Shown in pieces: positions 26,521 through 34,792 of a stretch of DNA of 34,792 bases; position 1 is the first letter of the stretch, and every line of letters starts with the position of its first letter. The DNA comes from Microcaldota archaeon (GTDB lineage Archaea; Micrarchaeota; Micrarchaeia; Micrarchaeales; CABMGC01). The DNA lies in contig JAJYIA010000004.1 in assembly GCA_021796295.1 (NCBI GenBank), positions 1-34,792 of the forward strand. The letters run 5' to 3'. A model generated the notes under the pieces. That model made no database searches and was not told where the DNA came from. It was given only the letters and a program-made list of their open reading frames with translations. The position numbers were made by a program, and so were the translations under genes.

Positions 26521-27090
26521 ACTGCCAGTTGGGCATTGCAGCTCGTTGGAGCGGTAGACCTCGTAAGTTGCGTTGGCAACGCACGAGCTGTCGTGGCTAG
26601 GGTTACGGATTACCTAGTTGCAAAACCTTTTTACGAAAAGCTTTACCAAAAAGTCTGGGTGCGTAACCTTTTTGGAAAGGTTAATCGAAAACACTGGGTG
26701 CGGCTATAGCTGGTATTCGCACCGTATCCGTTTATATTTCTAAATGCAGTATGATCTGTGTGCGAAGCACAGATGTTCGCATTTAACGAAAAAAATCTAC
26801 GGTGCTTGAATGAAACAAAAGCTAGACGAGAAAGCTAGGGTCTTCGCACCCGTTCGCAACGGCAAGGTCGCGGGTGCGATTCCCGCTGAGTCCAAGACTT
26901 TTCCAAGCAGGGATTCCGGCGACAAATCCGAAGCGGGTCTGGGTGCGATTACGGTTTGAAAGCCGAAGGTTCTAAAGCCAGGCATCTGCTCCGCGGATTG
27001 GCTAACGTCTTCTGCATGGGTCACTGCATTCCGTTTCAACACTTCGCTGCCTGCCTCTGAGCGCAAGCCCTGATGCATTCATGAGCATGA
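26521..27090. ncRNA. Candidate structured non-coding RNA region (strand uncertain)
   Basis: No credible ORF; CAGCTCGT(26539-46)/ACGAGCTG(26583-90); CTAGG/CCTAG (26597-26617); AACCTTT-TTGG-AAAGGTT (26665-82); TAAATGC..ATCTGTG/CACAGAT..GCATTTA (26741-85); CCGTT-CGC-AACGG (26850-62); GCGGG-TGCGATT-CCCGC (26870-86). Confidence 0.5.
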
Positions 27091-27101
27091 TGTTTCCTAC
27101 A

Positions 27102-27205
27102 TCCCGTTGGGGTGATTTGAACACCCAACCTGCCGGTTTCTTCTTGAACGTTTTAAAGAAGGATTCAGACTACAGCCGGCCGCTCTGCCATTGAGCTACA
27201 ACGGG
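27102..27205 (-). tRNA. tRNA-Tyr(GUA) with ~32-nt intron
   Basis: Minus strand CCCGTTG-TA-GCTCAATGGCAGAGC-G-GCCGG-CTGTAG[intron]A-CCGGC-AGGTT-GGGTGTTCAAATCACCC-CAACGGG-A; archaeal C1-G72. Confidence 0.92.
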
Positions 27206-27258
27206 TATATTGATTTTGTATACTAGGTATTTTATACCTTCTTATATTTTATTACAAT

Positions 27259-29994
27259 ATGCCAGCAAATCAAGCAGCTGCAAAGGGCAGCGGACATGCG
27301 CAGCATAGGGAGCATATAGCAATACCGCTCTCGCTCTACTGGCTTAAGGACATGCTTAGGGAGTTTGTAAGCCACGGGAACTTTCCTGACTCGCTGCTCT
27401 CGGTATTTGCGATGGTCAGCGTAGCGATTGCGTTTCCGCTCTATCCGGTAATTGTGCTTATACCGCTGCTTATCATCACGTTTGCGCTTGCGAGGCTGCA
27501 TCCCCTTATAGGGCTTATGGCCCTTCTCTTCATAACGCTGCCTATGTATGCATATCAGGCCCCGCTTCTCGCATGGCTCTTTTCAGTCTTAGTTAGCGTA
27601 TCTCTCATATTCGGATACAGGCACTACAGGACAATAACATTCGTATACGCAATGGCTGTGCTTCCCTTTTCATACCTCGGCTATTTCCTCGAGGTTCCGC
27701 TGCTTATACTGGGCACGCTTTACATAGGCCTGAAACGCAGCGCTGTTGCGGCAGTTGCCATAGTGATTCTCGTTTCGATGCTCGCTGGGCTTACAGGCAT
27801 ACAGAATACAGCCCCGCTTGTATATAACATGAAGGCGTTCCTGGACTCGGCTGGAAAGAGCGGCGCGCTTCAGTATCTTGAACCGTCAAAGACTGCGCCG
27901 GGACTTAACGGCTTTGCCTCGGGCTTCGGCGGAGCCATAGGAAGCATGTTCAGCTTTGCAGTTGCAGGCCATATATTCGACGGGATCTTCTTAGCGGGCA
28001 TAGCCGTGGCTTCAAACGCGGCTCTTGTCCTCATACAGGCGGCAGTATGGCTGCTGCTCGTATTCAGCATAAGCAGCTATGCCATGAGAAGCAGGTCTTT
28101 TCTGAAGGGTTTCGAGAGCAGCAGCGCTGAAGTGCTTCTCTTCGTGGCCTATGCCGTGCTCTCATATGCGGAAAGGACAACGTTCGACTGGAGGATACTC
28201 ACGGGCTTCATTGTGGCTCCAGCGCTTATCTTCATGCTTGAGTTCAACGACGTTAAAATAGTGAGGTCTCTTGAGGTTATGAAGGAGGATTTCATAGGCA
28301 GGCTCGGCGATTCCTTTGAGGATATAGCCCTGGGCGCAAGGGAGAGCTTTGACGATATAGGCAATTACGATGAGACGAAGAGGGAGGTGCGCGAGGCTGT
28401 CCTTGCGCCAATAGAGCACAGGGAGCTCTCAGGGGCATATGGCATAAAGCCGGCGAAGGGCATTCTGCTTTTCGGGCCGCCGGGCACAGGCAAGACCCTT
28501 CTTATGCGCGCAGTCTCGAACGAGCTGCATGCCCACTTCTTCTATGTGAAGGCTTCTGACATACTCTCGCCGCGCTCAGGGGAGAGCGCGCAGGCCCTCT
28601 CGAGGGTCTTCGAGGCGTCTGCAAAAAGCAGGCCAAGCGTTCTCTTCTTCGACGAAATAGACGAGATAGCCGGAAAGAGGGAGTCGCAGGCAGGCGATAT
28701 CGGCAGACAGCTCATTACAACGCTGCTTTCAGAGATGGACGGCTTCCAGAAGATGGAAGGGGTTGTTGTGGTGGGCTCTACAAACGTGCCTCAGCTGCTT
28801 GACCCTGGCATACTCAGGCCCGGCAGGTTTGACAAGATAATATACATGCCGCTCCCGGACCACAACGGAAGGCTGAGCATATTCAGGCATTATTCAAAGA
28901 GGTACCCCTTCGCCTCGGACATTGATTATGAAGTGCTTGCAGGCGCGACAAAGAGGTTCTCCGGAGCCGACATAGAGAACGCGTGCGCAGAGGCTGCAAG
29001 GCAGGTTGCCGAGCGCGCGATAGAGCAGTCAGAGGCCCTTAAGATAGAGACAGAGGACATAATAGACATGATACATGCCATAAAGCCCTCCACATCGCTT
29101 GCGCAGCTTGAGGCTTATGAGAAATTCAAGGTGGATTACGGGAGAAGGCTGCACCCCGAAGCGCTCGCAGAAGAGAAGATGGCGCCGGGGCTTGACGATG
29201 TGGCAGGGCTCGACGATGCCAAGAAGGCGTTCTACGAGGCCGTAGAGGTGCCGCTTAAGCACCATGAGCTTGCAGAGAAGTACGGTGTGAAGGAGATAAA
29301 GGGCGTTCTTCTTTTCGGGCCGCCTGGCACAGGCAAGAGCATGCTCATGAATGCATTCTCAGAAAGCTTGAAAGGCATAAGCGTATTCAGGGTAGAGGGC
29401 AGCGGCCTGAGCAGGGAGGCGCAGGGCAAAGCCGTTGAGTCTATGAAGGAGATATTCGAGAGGGCAAGGGAGAACTCGCCTTCAGTAATACTCATAGACG
29501 AGATAGACTCGCTCCTGCCGGACAGGGAGAAAGGCTCTGAAGAGGGCGGAATGCTTACAGGAGAGTTTTTTAGGGAATTTGATGCCATAAGCAGCGAATC
29601 AGGTGTCGTGGTTGTGGGCTCGACTAACAGGCCTGATGCGCTTGATCCTGCGGTGATAAGGCCCGGCAGGTTTGACAAGCTCGTATATGCAGGGCCGCCT
29701 GACGCCTCTGCAAGGAAGAAGATATTTGAGCTTAACCTCGGAGGTGCGCAGGTTTCCAAAGACATCGATGCCAAGGAGCTTGCAGAAATCACCGACGGGT
29801 ACACAGGCGCGGATATAGCAAACATATGCAGGCAGGCGAAGATGGAAAGTGTTGAGAAGGCGATAGACACAGGAAGCGACAACGAAATACACAACCAGGA
29901 CATTCTCAGGATTATACACGCAACAAGGCCCTCAGCGCCGAAGATAGTAATAGGCAGGTCTCTTGCATTCCTTTCAGCGCACGGAAGGAGCTGA
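27259..29994 (+). CDS. Polytopic membrane protein with two C-terminal CDC48-type AAA+ ATPase domains
   Basis: N-terminal ~330 aa very hydrophobic with several TM helices; two Walker A/B pairs: GPPGTGKT/VLFFDEID and GPPGTGKS/VILIDEID. Confidence 0.88.
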   Translation: MPANQAAAKGSGHAQHREHIAIPLSLYWLKDMLREFVSHGNFPDSLLSVFAMVSVAIAFPLYPVIVLIPLLIITFALARLHPLIGLMALLFITLPMYAYQAPLLAWLFSVLVSVSLIFGYRHYRTITFVYAMAVLPFSYLGYFLEVPLLILGTLYIGLKRSAVAAVAIVILVSMLAGLTGIQNTAPLVYNMKAFLDSAGKSGALQYLEPSKTAPGLNGFASGFGGAIGSMFSFAVAGHIFDGIFLAGIAVASNAALVLIQAAVWLLLVFSISSYAMRSRSFLKGFESSSAEVLLFVAYAVLSYAERTTFDWRILTGFIVAPALIFMLEFNDVKIVRSLEVMKEDFIGRLGDSFEDIALGARESFDDIGNYDETKREVREAVLAPIEHRELSGAYGIKPAKGILLFGPPGTGKTLLMRAVSNELHAHFFYVKASDILSPRSGESAQALSRVFEASAKSRPSVLFFDEIDEIAGKRESQAGDIGRQLITTLLSEMDGFQKMEGVVVVGSTNVPQLLDPGILRPGRFDKIIYMPLPDHNGRLSIFRHYSKRYPFASDIDYEVLAGATKRFSGADIENACAEAARQVAERAIEQSEALKIETEDIIDMIHAIKPSTSLAQLEAYEKFKVDYGRRLHPEALAEEKMAPGLDDVAGLDDAKKAFYEAVEVPLKHHELAEKYGVKEIKGVLLFGPPGTGKSMLMNAFSESLKGISVFRVEGSGLSREAQGKAVESMKEIFERARENSPSVILIDEIDSLLPDREKGSEEGGMLTGEFFREFDAISSESGVVVVGSTNRPDALDPAVIRPGRFDKLVYAGPPDASARKKIFELNLGGAQVSKDIDAKELAEITDGYTGADIANICRQAKMESVEKAIDTGSDNEIHNQDILRIIHATRPSAPKIVIGRSLAFLSAHGRS

Positions 29995-31062
29995 CCTGCC
30001 ATGGCCTGCGCGCAGTGAGGCGCGGCTCATGAGAGTATGCAGGCCTTTGGAGTTTGAGAAGACGCGGTTTTCTGATGCCCTCCTGAGCCTGTCCATTATG
30101 GCTATGCCTATGCCCTTCTCAGGAAAGGACTCGGCTATTGCGAAATCAGCATGCAAAGAGTCTACTTCTATCAGCGCCTTGAAGAGATTCCTTGCCAATT
30201 CAATGGGGTTATGCCTGCTGCCAAGCGCAAGGGTGCGCACGCCTGATGCCTTCAGAAGAAGCGAGGTCTCGTCAGAACCTATGAATGCAAGCTTTTTATC
30301 ACTGCGGATTATGCGTGGAAGAAGCGCAGGCCTTCCTGCAAAGAGGAAGAGCTGTGTCCTTGGCGAGTAATGCCTGAAGAGCATGCCCGGGCTTCTGGCT
30401 CCGGCAGAGGAGGACTTGGATGCTGTGCTGGGCCTTTTCCCGAACCAGTGCAGTATGTCCTCAGGCGTGAATGCGCCAGGCCTTAGTATTGTGAAGGTGC
30501 GCAGATCAAGAACTGTAGATTCAAGGCCGAAGCGCGTCTCTCCCGAATCTATTATGAAATCTGCAGCATTTCCGAAATACTGCGCGGCATGCGCGGCATC
30601 AGTTGCTGAAGGCCTTCCTGAGAGGTTTGCGCTGGGTGCTGCTATGGGCACTCCGCTTGCCCCTATAAGCGCAAGGGCCACCTTATGCATGGGCATCCTT
30701 ACTGCAACTGTGTCAAGACCTGCTGTTGCGCACATGGCAACAATGCCGCGCGACTTTGCAACCACAGTGAGGGGCGCGGGCCATATCTTTTTGAGTATAC
30801 CCCTGTACTCTGCAGGTATATGCGCTACAGCATCTGCCATTTGCATATTGTTTACATGCACTATGAGAGGATTCTTCTTATGTCGGCCCTTTGCTGCAAA
30901 GATGCGCAGGCAGGCCTCTTCGGAGAGTGCGTTGGAGCCTATGCCGTATACTGTTTCTGTGGGAAAGACAACAAGCGAGCCGCGCCTTACAGCCTTGGCT
31001 GCCATGACTATCTTTTCCCTTGCAACATACTTCTCGTTTATCCTGAGCAGAACTGCGCGCAC
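29974..31062 (-). CDS. sua5: L-threonylcarbamoyladenylate synthase (Sua5)
   Basis: VVFPTETVYGIGSNAL, KGRHKKNPLIVHV, PSANLSGRPSAT, plus C-terminal Sua5 domain; GTG start at 31062 avoids overlap with the channel gene; 3' end overlaps the AAA gene by 21 nt. Confidence 0.88.
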   Translation of the reverse strand: MRAVLLRINEKYVAREKIVMAAKAVRRGSLVVFPTETVYGIGSNALSEEACLRIFAAKGRHKKNPLIVHVNNMQMADAVAHIPAEYRGILKKIWPAPLTVVAKSRGIVAMCATAGLDTVAVRMPMHKVALALIGASGVPIAAPSANLSGRPSATDAAHAAQYFGNAADFIIDSGETRFGLESTVLDLRTFTILRPGAFTPEDILHWFGKRPSTASKSSSAGARSPGMLFRHYSPRTQLFLFAGRPALLPRIIRSDKKLAFIGSDETSLLLKASGVRTLALGSRHNPIELARNLFKALIEVDSLHADFAIAESFPEKGIGIAIMDRLRRASENRVFSNSKGLHTLMSRASLRAGHGRSAPSVR

Positions 31063-31087
31063 AGCATCATCAGATTTTACACACTGA

Positions 31088-31837
31088 TTAGAGCTCCATG
31101 ATCCTTTTGGAGAGTATGTCAGAAGCAATGCTGGGCGGGTTTATTATGCCTATGCCTGCGCTCAGGTTCCTCACGTTCCTCTCTTCTTCGCGGTTGTGCG
31201 CTACAGTCACAACGCGGGAGTCCCTTGCAAGGTTCCTTATGACAAGCAGCGCGTATATCATGCGTGACTTGTCGCGCATGTCTATGATTATGGACTTGGC
31301 CCTCCCGAGCTCGAACTTTTTCATGGTGTTTTCATCGGTCTCGTCTGCGAAATAGGCCCTGTAGCCGCTGCTCCTGAGCGTTTCAAGCGTAGCCTTGTCA
31401 GCTGTAAGTATTATAAACCTGACGCGCTTCTCCTTGAGCTTCTCTGCAAGCCTGATGTTGACAGTATCGGTGCCTACAAGAACAATATGGTTCCTGAGGA
31501 AGCGGCGCTCAAGGTTCGTTATCCCACCTGAAAATTTTTCTATTCTAGAATTCACAAAATCACCACCTACCACTGTCACTGCGCTAAGAAAAATGCCGAG
31601 CCCGCCTATGATAAGGGCCATAACAAAGAGCTTTGCAGTGCCCGTGACCGGGACTATGTCGCCATATCCGACTGTTGAGAGTGTAATGACAGTGAAGTAT
31701 GCCGCGTCTATCGGGCCCTTTATCTTTATGTTGAAGCCGTTGCCGTAGTGCCCTAATATGTACGTGCCTGTTGCACCGAATGTGAAGATGAACACTATCG
31801 CAATTATGTACATTATTATTTTTATTGACAACCGCAT
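31088..31837 (-). CDS. Two-TM potassium channel with RCK/TrkA-N domain
   Basis: FTVITLSTVGYGDIVPVT selectivity filter; HIVLVGTDTVNIRLAEKL Rossmann/RCK domain. Confidence 0.9.
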   Translation of the reverse strand: MRLSIKIIMYIIAIVFIFTFGATGTYILGHYGNGFNIKIKGPIDAAYFTVITLSTVGYGDIVPVTGTAKLFVMALIIGGLGIFLSAVTVVGGDFVNSRIEKFSGGITNLERRFLRNHIVLVGTDTVNIRLAEKLKEKRVRFIILTADKATLETLRSSGYRAYFADETDENTMKKFELGRAKSIIIDMRDKSRMIYALLVIRNLARDSRVVTVAHNREEERNVRNLSAGIGIINPPSIASDILSKRIMEL

Positions 31838-31906
31838 GCATCCACATCTTGATTATAGGCACGCTTCACTTTATATACTTTTATATTTCATTATAATCGT
31901 GGTTAA

Positions 31907-32293
31907 ATGGCCAAAAAGAGGCTTCTGAAGGAGATGCCGAACACAGCTTTTGCGCTGGTCTTGGCGGGTGGAGTGCTGATTCTGATAGGAGGGTTTGTCA
32001 TGGAAATGCTCACTGTTGTGCTGCCCTTCACAGGCATGATGATGGGAGGCATACAGTACTTATCCATAGGCTGGAGCGCAGCCATAGGCCTTGTTGGGAT
32101 CATCTGCGGCATAATAGTCATCATATCTGCGATTATAATGCGCACCAGGGACGCGAACAGGCTGATGACATGGGCAATAATAGCCCTTGTGGCGTCAGCT
32201 GTAAGCGTGGTGGGCAGCGGAGGCCTCGTGATAGGCTTCGTTCTTGCGCTTGCGGGAAGCGTGACAGGGCTTATGCAGAGCAGCAACAGCTGA
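31907..32293 (+). CDS. Small four-TM membrane protein, unknown function
   Basis: 128 aa, four hydrophobic segments, ATG shortly after TATA-like sequence. Confidence 0.65.
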   Translation: MAKKRLLKEMPNTAFALVLAGGVLILIGGFVMEMLTVVLPFTGMMMGGIQYLSIGWSAAIGLVGIICGIIVIISAIIMRTRDANRLMTWAIIALVASAVSVVGSGGLVIGFVLALAGSVTGLMQSSNS

Positions 32294-32370
32294 GCGCGGC
32301 AGTGAGGAAAATGCAGGCATTGGAGGAAGGCCTTGCGATATAAGCAGTGCAGCGGGTGCAGTATATGAGT

Positions 32371-33126
32371 ATGAGGTTCAGGTTTCTCGCTTACCTTGCT
32401 GCAATGGTCATTGTGGTGCTTTTCGGCACAGCAGGCACATATATGCTAGGAAGCAGGGGCGCATTCAGCGAAAAGATCTCGTCCCCGATAAGCGCCCTCT
32501 ATTTTACCATAGTGACGCTCTCGACAGTAGGCTACGGCGACATATATCCAGTGACAGACACAGCGAGGATTTTCGTCATGATACTGATAATATCGGGCCT
32601 GAGTATCTTCCTCAGCGCGATTACTGTTTTGTCAGGTGATTTTTTGAGTTCCAGAATAGAGAGGCTTTCAGGCGGCCTTGCAGGCACAGAGAGGAGGTTT
32701 TTCAAGAGGCATATAGTGCTCATAGGCTACGACACTGCGAATGCGCTTCTGGCCGAAAAGCTGAATGCAGCGAGAAGGCGCTTCATAGTCGTGACAGTAG
32801 ACAAGAGCGTCGCAGACCAGCTAAGGAACCGCGGCTACCTTGCGTATGTTGCTGATTATACGCTGCGTGATGACATGGCGAGGTTCGGGCTCGAGCGCGC
32901 AAGCGAGATAGTGATAGACCTCAGGGACAGCTCAAAGGCCGTGTATGTGGTGCTTGTGGTGAAGAAGCTTGCGAAGGGCGTAAGGCTCTCGGTGGTTGCA
33001 CCGACGCTTGAGATAGAGGCGCATCTATCGGATTTAGGCATAGACAACATAATAAACCCGACAAAGATAGCGGCTGACAGATTATATGGACTTTTCACAG
33101 CAAAAAAGGAAGATAGACGCAGCTAG
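32371..33126 (+). CDS. Two-TM potassium channel with RCK/TrkA-N domain (paralogue)
   Basis: FTIVTLSTVGYGDIYPVT, HIVLIGYDTANALLAEKL; start MRFRFLAYL aligned with the paralogue's MRLSIKIIM (ORF track begins at 32347). Confidence 0.88.
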   Translation: MRFRFLAYLAAMVIVVLFGTAGTYMLGSRGAFSEKISSPISALYFTIVTLSTVGYGDIYPVTDTARIFVMILIISGLSIFLSAITVLSGDFLSSRIERLSGGLAGTERRFFKRHIVLIGYDTANALLAEKLNAARRRFIVVTVDKSVADQLRNRGYLAYVADYTLRDDMARFGLERASEIVIDLRDSSKAVYVVLVVKKLAKGVRLSVVAPTLEIEAHLSDLGIDNIINPTKIAADRLYGLFTAKKEDRRS

Positions 33127-33917
33127 AAGCGTATGGCTGTGCAGGGCACATCCATGCCGAGCGCAGCCCTGTAAAGCCTGCCAGGAACCTTTGCATTGAG
33201 TATCATGCATGAAGAATGCGTCTTCGTGGCTATTGAATAAAGGGCCTTAAGCTTCAGGGCCATGCCCCCTGTGACATCTATTTTATGGGAATCTGAGGCC
33301 TGCCCAAGAGCCTCGCTGATGTTGTGGCGGTCTATATGCCTTATCAGCCTGCCGCTGACCGCACCAGAATAGCCCACATATACGCCGTCGACATCAGTGC
33401 CCATTACAGTAAGCGCGGGCTTCAGCCTCAATGCAACATACCTGAGCGCTTCTTCTGTGGACACTATGGCAACGCCCTGCCCCGAGTCCATTGTGACATC
33501 GCCGTGCACAACTGGAAGGAAGCCGTGCCTCAGAGCAAGCATGATGGGCTTGAGATCCCATGAGCTTATAATGCCGTTTCTGCTCACAGCTCCGCCTGAA
33601 GGCGGAAATGAGACGGGGTTTGCGCCTTTCCTAAGAAGCTCATGCATAAGTATGCGGTGGAGCCTTGCCGCTGCATCCTGCGTCAGCGAAGCGCCGAATG
33701 CGCTGCCCTTGTTTATAAGGCCGCGGCCTACGCCGTAGCGCTTGGCAGGTATATGCGCAAAAGAGCCGCTGCCGTGGCCAAGGATCAATGGCCTCTTCTC
33801 CTTTATCTTTTTTATCTCAGCAGAAAGCCTAGAGATAGAATCCATGTCAGGGGTATCCTGCTTTTTTATATCAGTGATTACGCTGCCGCCTATCTTTACA
33901 ATGACAAGATTGCGCAT
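33123..33917 (-). CDS. Isopentenyl phosphate kinase
   Basis: MRNLVIVKIGGSVITDIKK, LILGHGSGSFAHIPAKRYG, VVHGDVTMDSGQG, DVTGGMALKLKAL. Confidence 0.9.
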   Translation of the reverse strand: MRNLVIVKIGGSVITDIKKQDTPDMDSISRLSAEIKKIKEKRPLILGHGSGSFAHIPAKRYGVGRGLINKGSAFGASLTQDAAARLHRILMHELLRKGANPVSFPPSGGAVSRNGIISSWDLKPIMLALRHGFLPVVHGDVTMDSGQGVAIVSTEEALRYVALRLKPALTVMGTDVDGVYVGYSGAVSGRLIRHIDRHNISEALGQASDSHKIDVTGGMALKLKALYSIATKTHSSCMILNAKVPGRLYRAALGMDVPCTAIRF

Positions 33918-33936
33918 AAAAATCAGATATGCATTT

Positions 33937-34479
33937 TCAGATCCTGCGTATGCCTGCGAACTCAGAGAGTATGTGCTCGTCAACGGGAGTGAACTCCTTG
34001 TTTCTAAGCATATTTTTCATCTGGCTTACGCTGACAAGCTTCTTGCTGCCTCTGACGGCTTCGCCGCTTTCGCGTATAAGAGAGAAGACACCTACATCCA
34101 TAACCATAACATATACGGCCCTTATATGCACGCCTAGCCCTGTCTTCTGGTCTTCGAAATAGGAAGCTCCTAGCTCGCGCAGCGTGTAATGCCTCTCGGC
34201 AAGGCCGAGCTCTTCGAGTATGCCACGCCTAGCCGCATCTATAGCATTCTCGCCCTCATTTATATGTTCAAGCACATGGTTGAACTTGCCCCTGTAGTAG
34301 TGCTCGCTGCGGTGCCTGCGCGTAACTACGTGCGCAACCGAGCCGTCTTCACGCTTGGCCTGCGGGAATATGCATACTACATTGTGCATCTCAAGTGGTG
34401 CATGCATCTCAAGTGGTGCAGCGCGGGCATTCTTCATGATAAGGTTCACGCAATCAATTATTATAGGAAAGGACATCAT
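33937..34479 (-). CDS. NUDIX hydrolase
   Basis: HINEGENAIDAARRGILEELGL resembles a Nudix box; adjacent to isopentenyl phosphate kinase. Confidence 0.75.
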   Translation of the reverse strand: MMSFPIIIDCVNLIMKNARAAPLEMHAPLEMHNVVCIFPQAKREDGSVAHVVTRRHRSEHYYRGKFNHVLEHINEGENAIDAARRGILEELGLAERHYTLRELGASYFEDQKTGLGVHIRAVYVMVMDVGVFSLIRESGEAVRGSKKLVSVSQMKNMLRNKEFTPVDEHILSEFAGIRRI

Positions 34480-34671
34480 TTAAAAGCCTGAGTTACAAGT
34501 TCGTTGCATGCCTATATTCCAAGGCAGCCATAGCCTACCGGGGCAGCATAGCAAGGGCGCAGGCAGAAGGCAGTAGAACGAAACAGCGCAGCCTGCAGGG
34601 CGGTATGAAAGAGGAAAAAAGCAAAGATGCAAAAGGCAAATAGAAAATGATAGGGAAGAAGAACGGAAAGA

Positions 34672-34792
34672 GATGAAAAGAAAGACATGAAAAAGGAAGA
34701 GAGACGAAAGTAAGGAAGAACGAAGAGAGATGAAAAGAAAGACATGAAAAAGGAAGAGAGACGAAAGTAAGGAAGAACGAAGAGAGATGAAA
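34672..34792. repeat. 57-bp tandem repeat in a polypurine tract, running off the window
   Basis: gatgaaaagaaagacatgaaaaaggaagagagacgaaagtaaggaagaacgaagaga repeats at 34672, 34729 and 34786 (period 57). Confidence 0.85.

Noticed and set aside
26797-27078. 93-aa minus-strand ORF (MHQGLRSEAG...DSAGIAPATLPLRTGAK)
   Set aside because: 'DSAGIAPATLPLR' is the kind of peptide produced by translating across tRNA-like T-arm sequence antisense; the region is better explained as structured RNA.
26521-27090. RNase P RNA or SRP RNA
   Set aside because: I could not find the conserved GAGGAAAGUCC/ACAGAA (RNase P) or the SRP helix-8 GGAAG/GGAGCAG signatures on either strand; left as unassigned pending covariance search.
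29232-30002. 256-aa minus-strand ORF
   Set aside because: Antisense to the AAA+ gene; Ser/Pro-rich mirror translation.
30383-31087. 234-aa plus-strand ORF
   Set aside because: Antisense to sua5, no recognisable domain.
33590-33606. TCCGCC-TGAA-GGCGGA hairpin resembling an IS605 end
   Set aside because: Lies in frame inside the isopentenyl phosphate kinase coding sequence (FPPSGGAV) with no surrounding IS-like context; likely coincidental.
33937-34479. Type I IPP isomerase
   Set aside because: Nudix-like box present, but I did not see the conserved IDI-1 catalytic Cys and Glu contexts.
34672-34792. CRISPR array
   Set aside because: Entire 57-bp unit is repeated including the would-be spacer; simple tandem repeat.

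Overview
Archaeal chromosomal window. Support comes from Rpo7/Spt4, archaeal riboflavin synthase, SepF, isopentenyl phosphate kinase, a Hel308-type helicase and two intron-containing tRNAs, one of them a C1-G72 tRNA-Tyr. The lineage looks DPANN/Micrarchaeota-like, but that is inference. Most of the window is compact housekeeping sequence: glutamyl-tRNA synthetase, prs/rpiB, ribC/ribH, pyrE, agmatinase and an AdoMet/arginine-decarboxylase-family protein, uppP, a NifU/SufU-like scaffold, sua5. There are two accessory zones. (i) 1-1900: the 5' end of a tnpB gene plus several IS200/IS605-type end hairpins surround an AbiE-type toxin-antitoxin pair preceded by a perfect 20-bp palindrome. (ii) ~24.2-27.1 kb: an A+T-rich island next to tRNA-Tyr with a broken NUDIX gene, a DNA methyltransferase/restriction endonuclease pair, and a ~560-bp hairpin-dense non-coding stretch that may be an undescribed structured RNA. 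Main candidates for novelty: a ribbon-helix-helix/sugar-nucleotidyltransferase fusion directly downstream of six 10-bp phased iterons (3401-3460); the structured stretch at 26521-27090; and a polytopic membrane protein fused to two CDC48-type AAA+ domains (27259-29994). No searches were run; all family calls come from motif reading.
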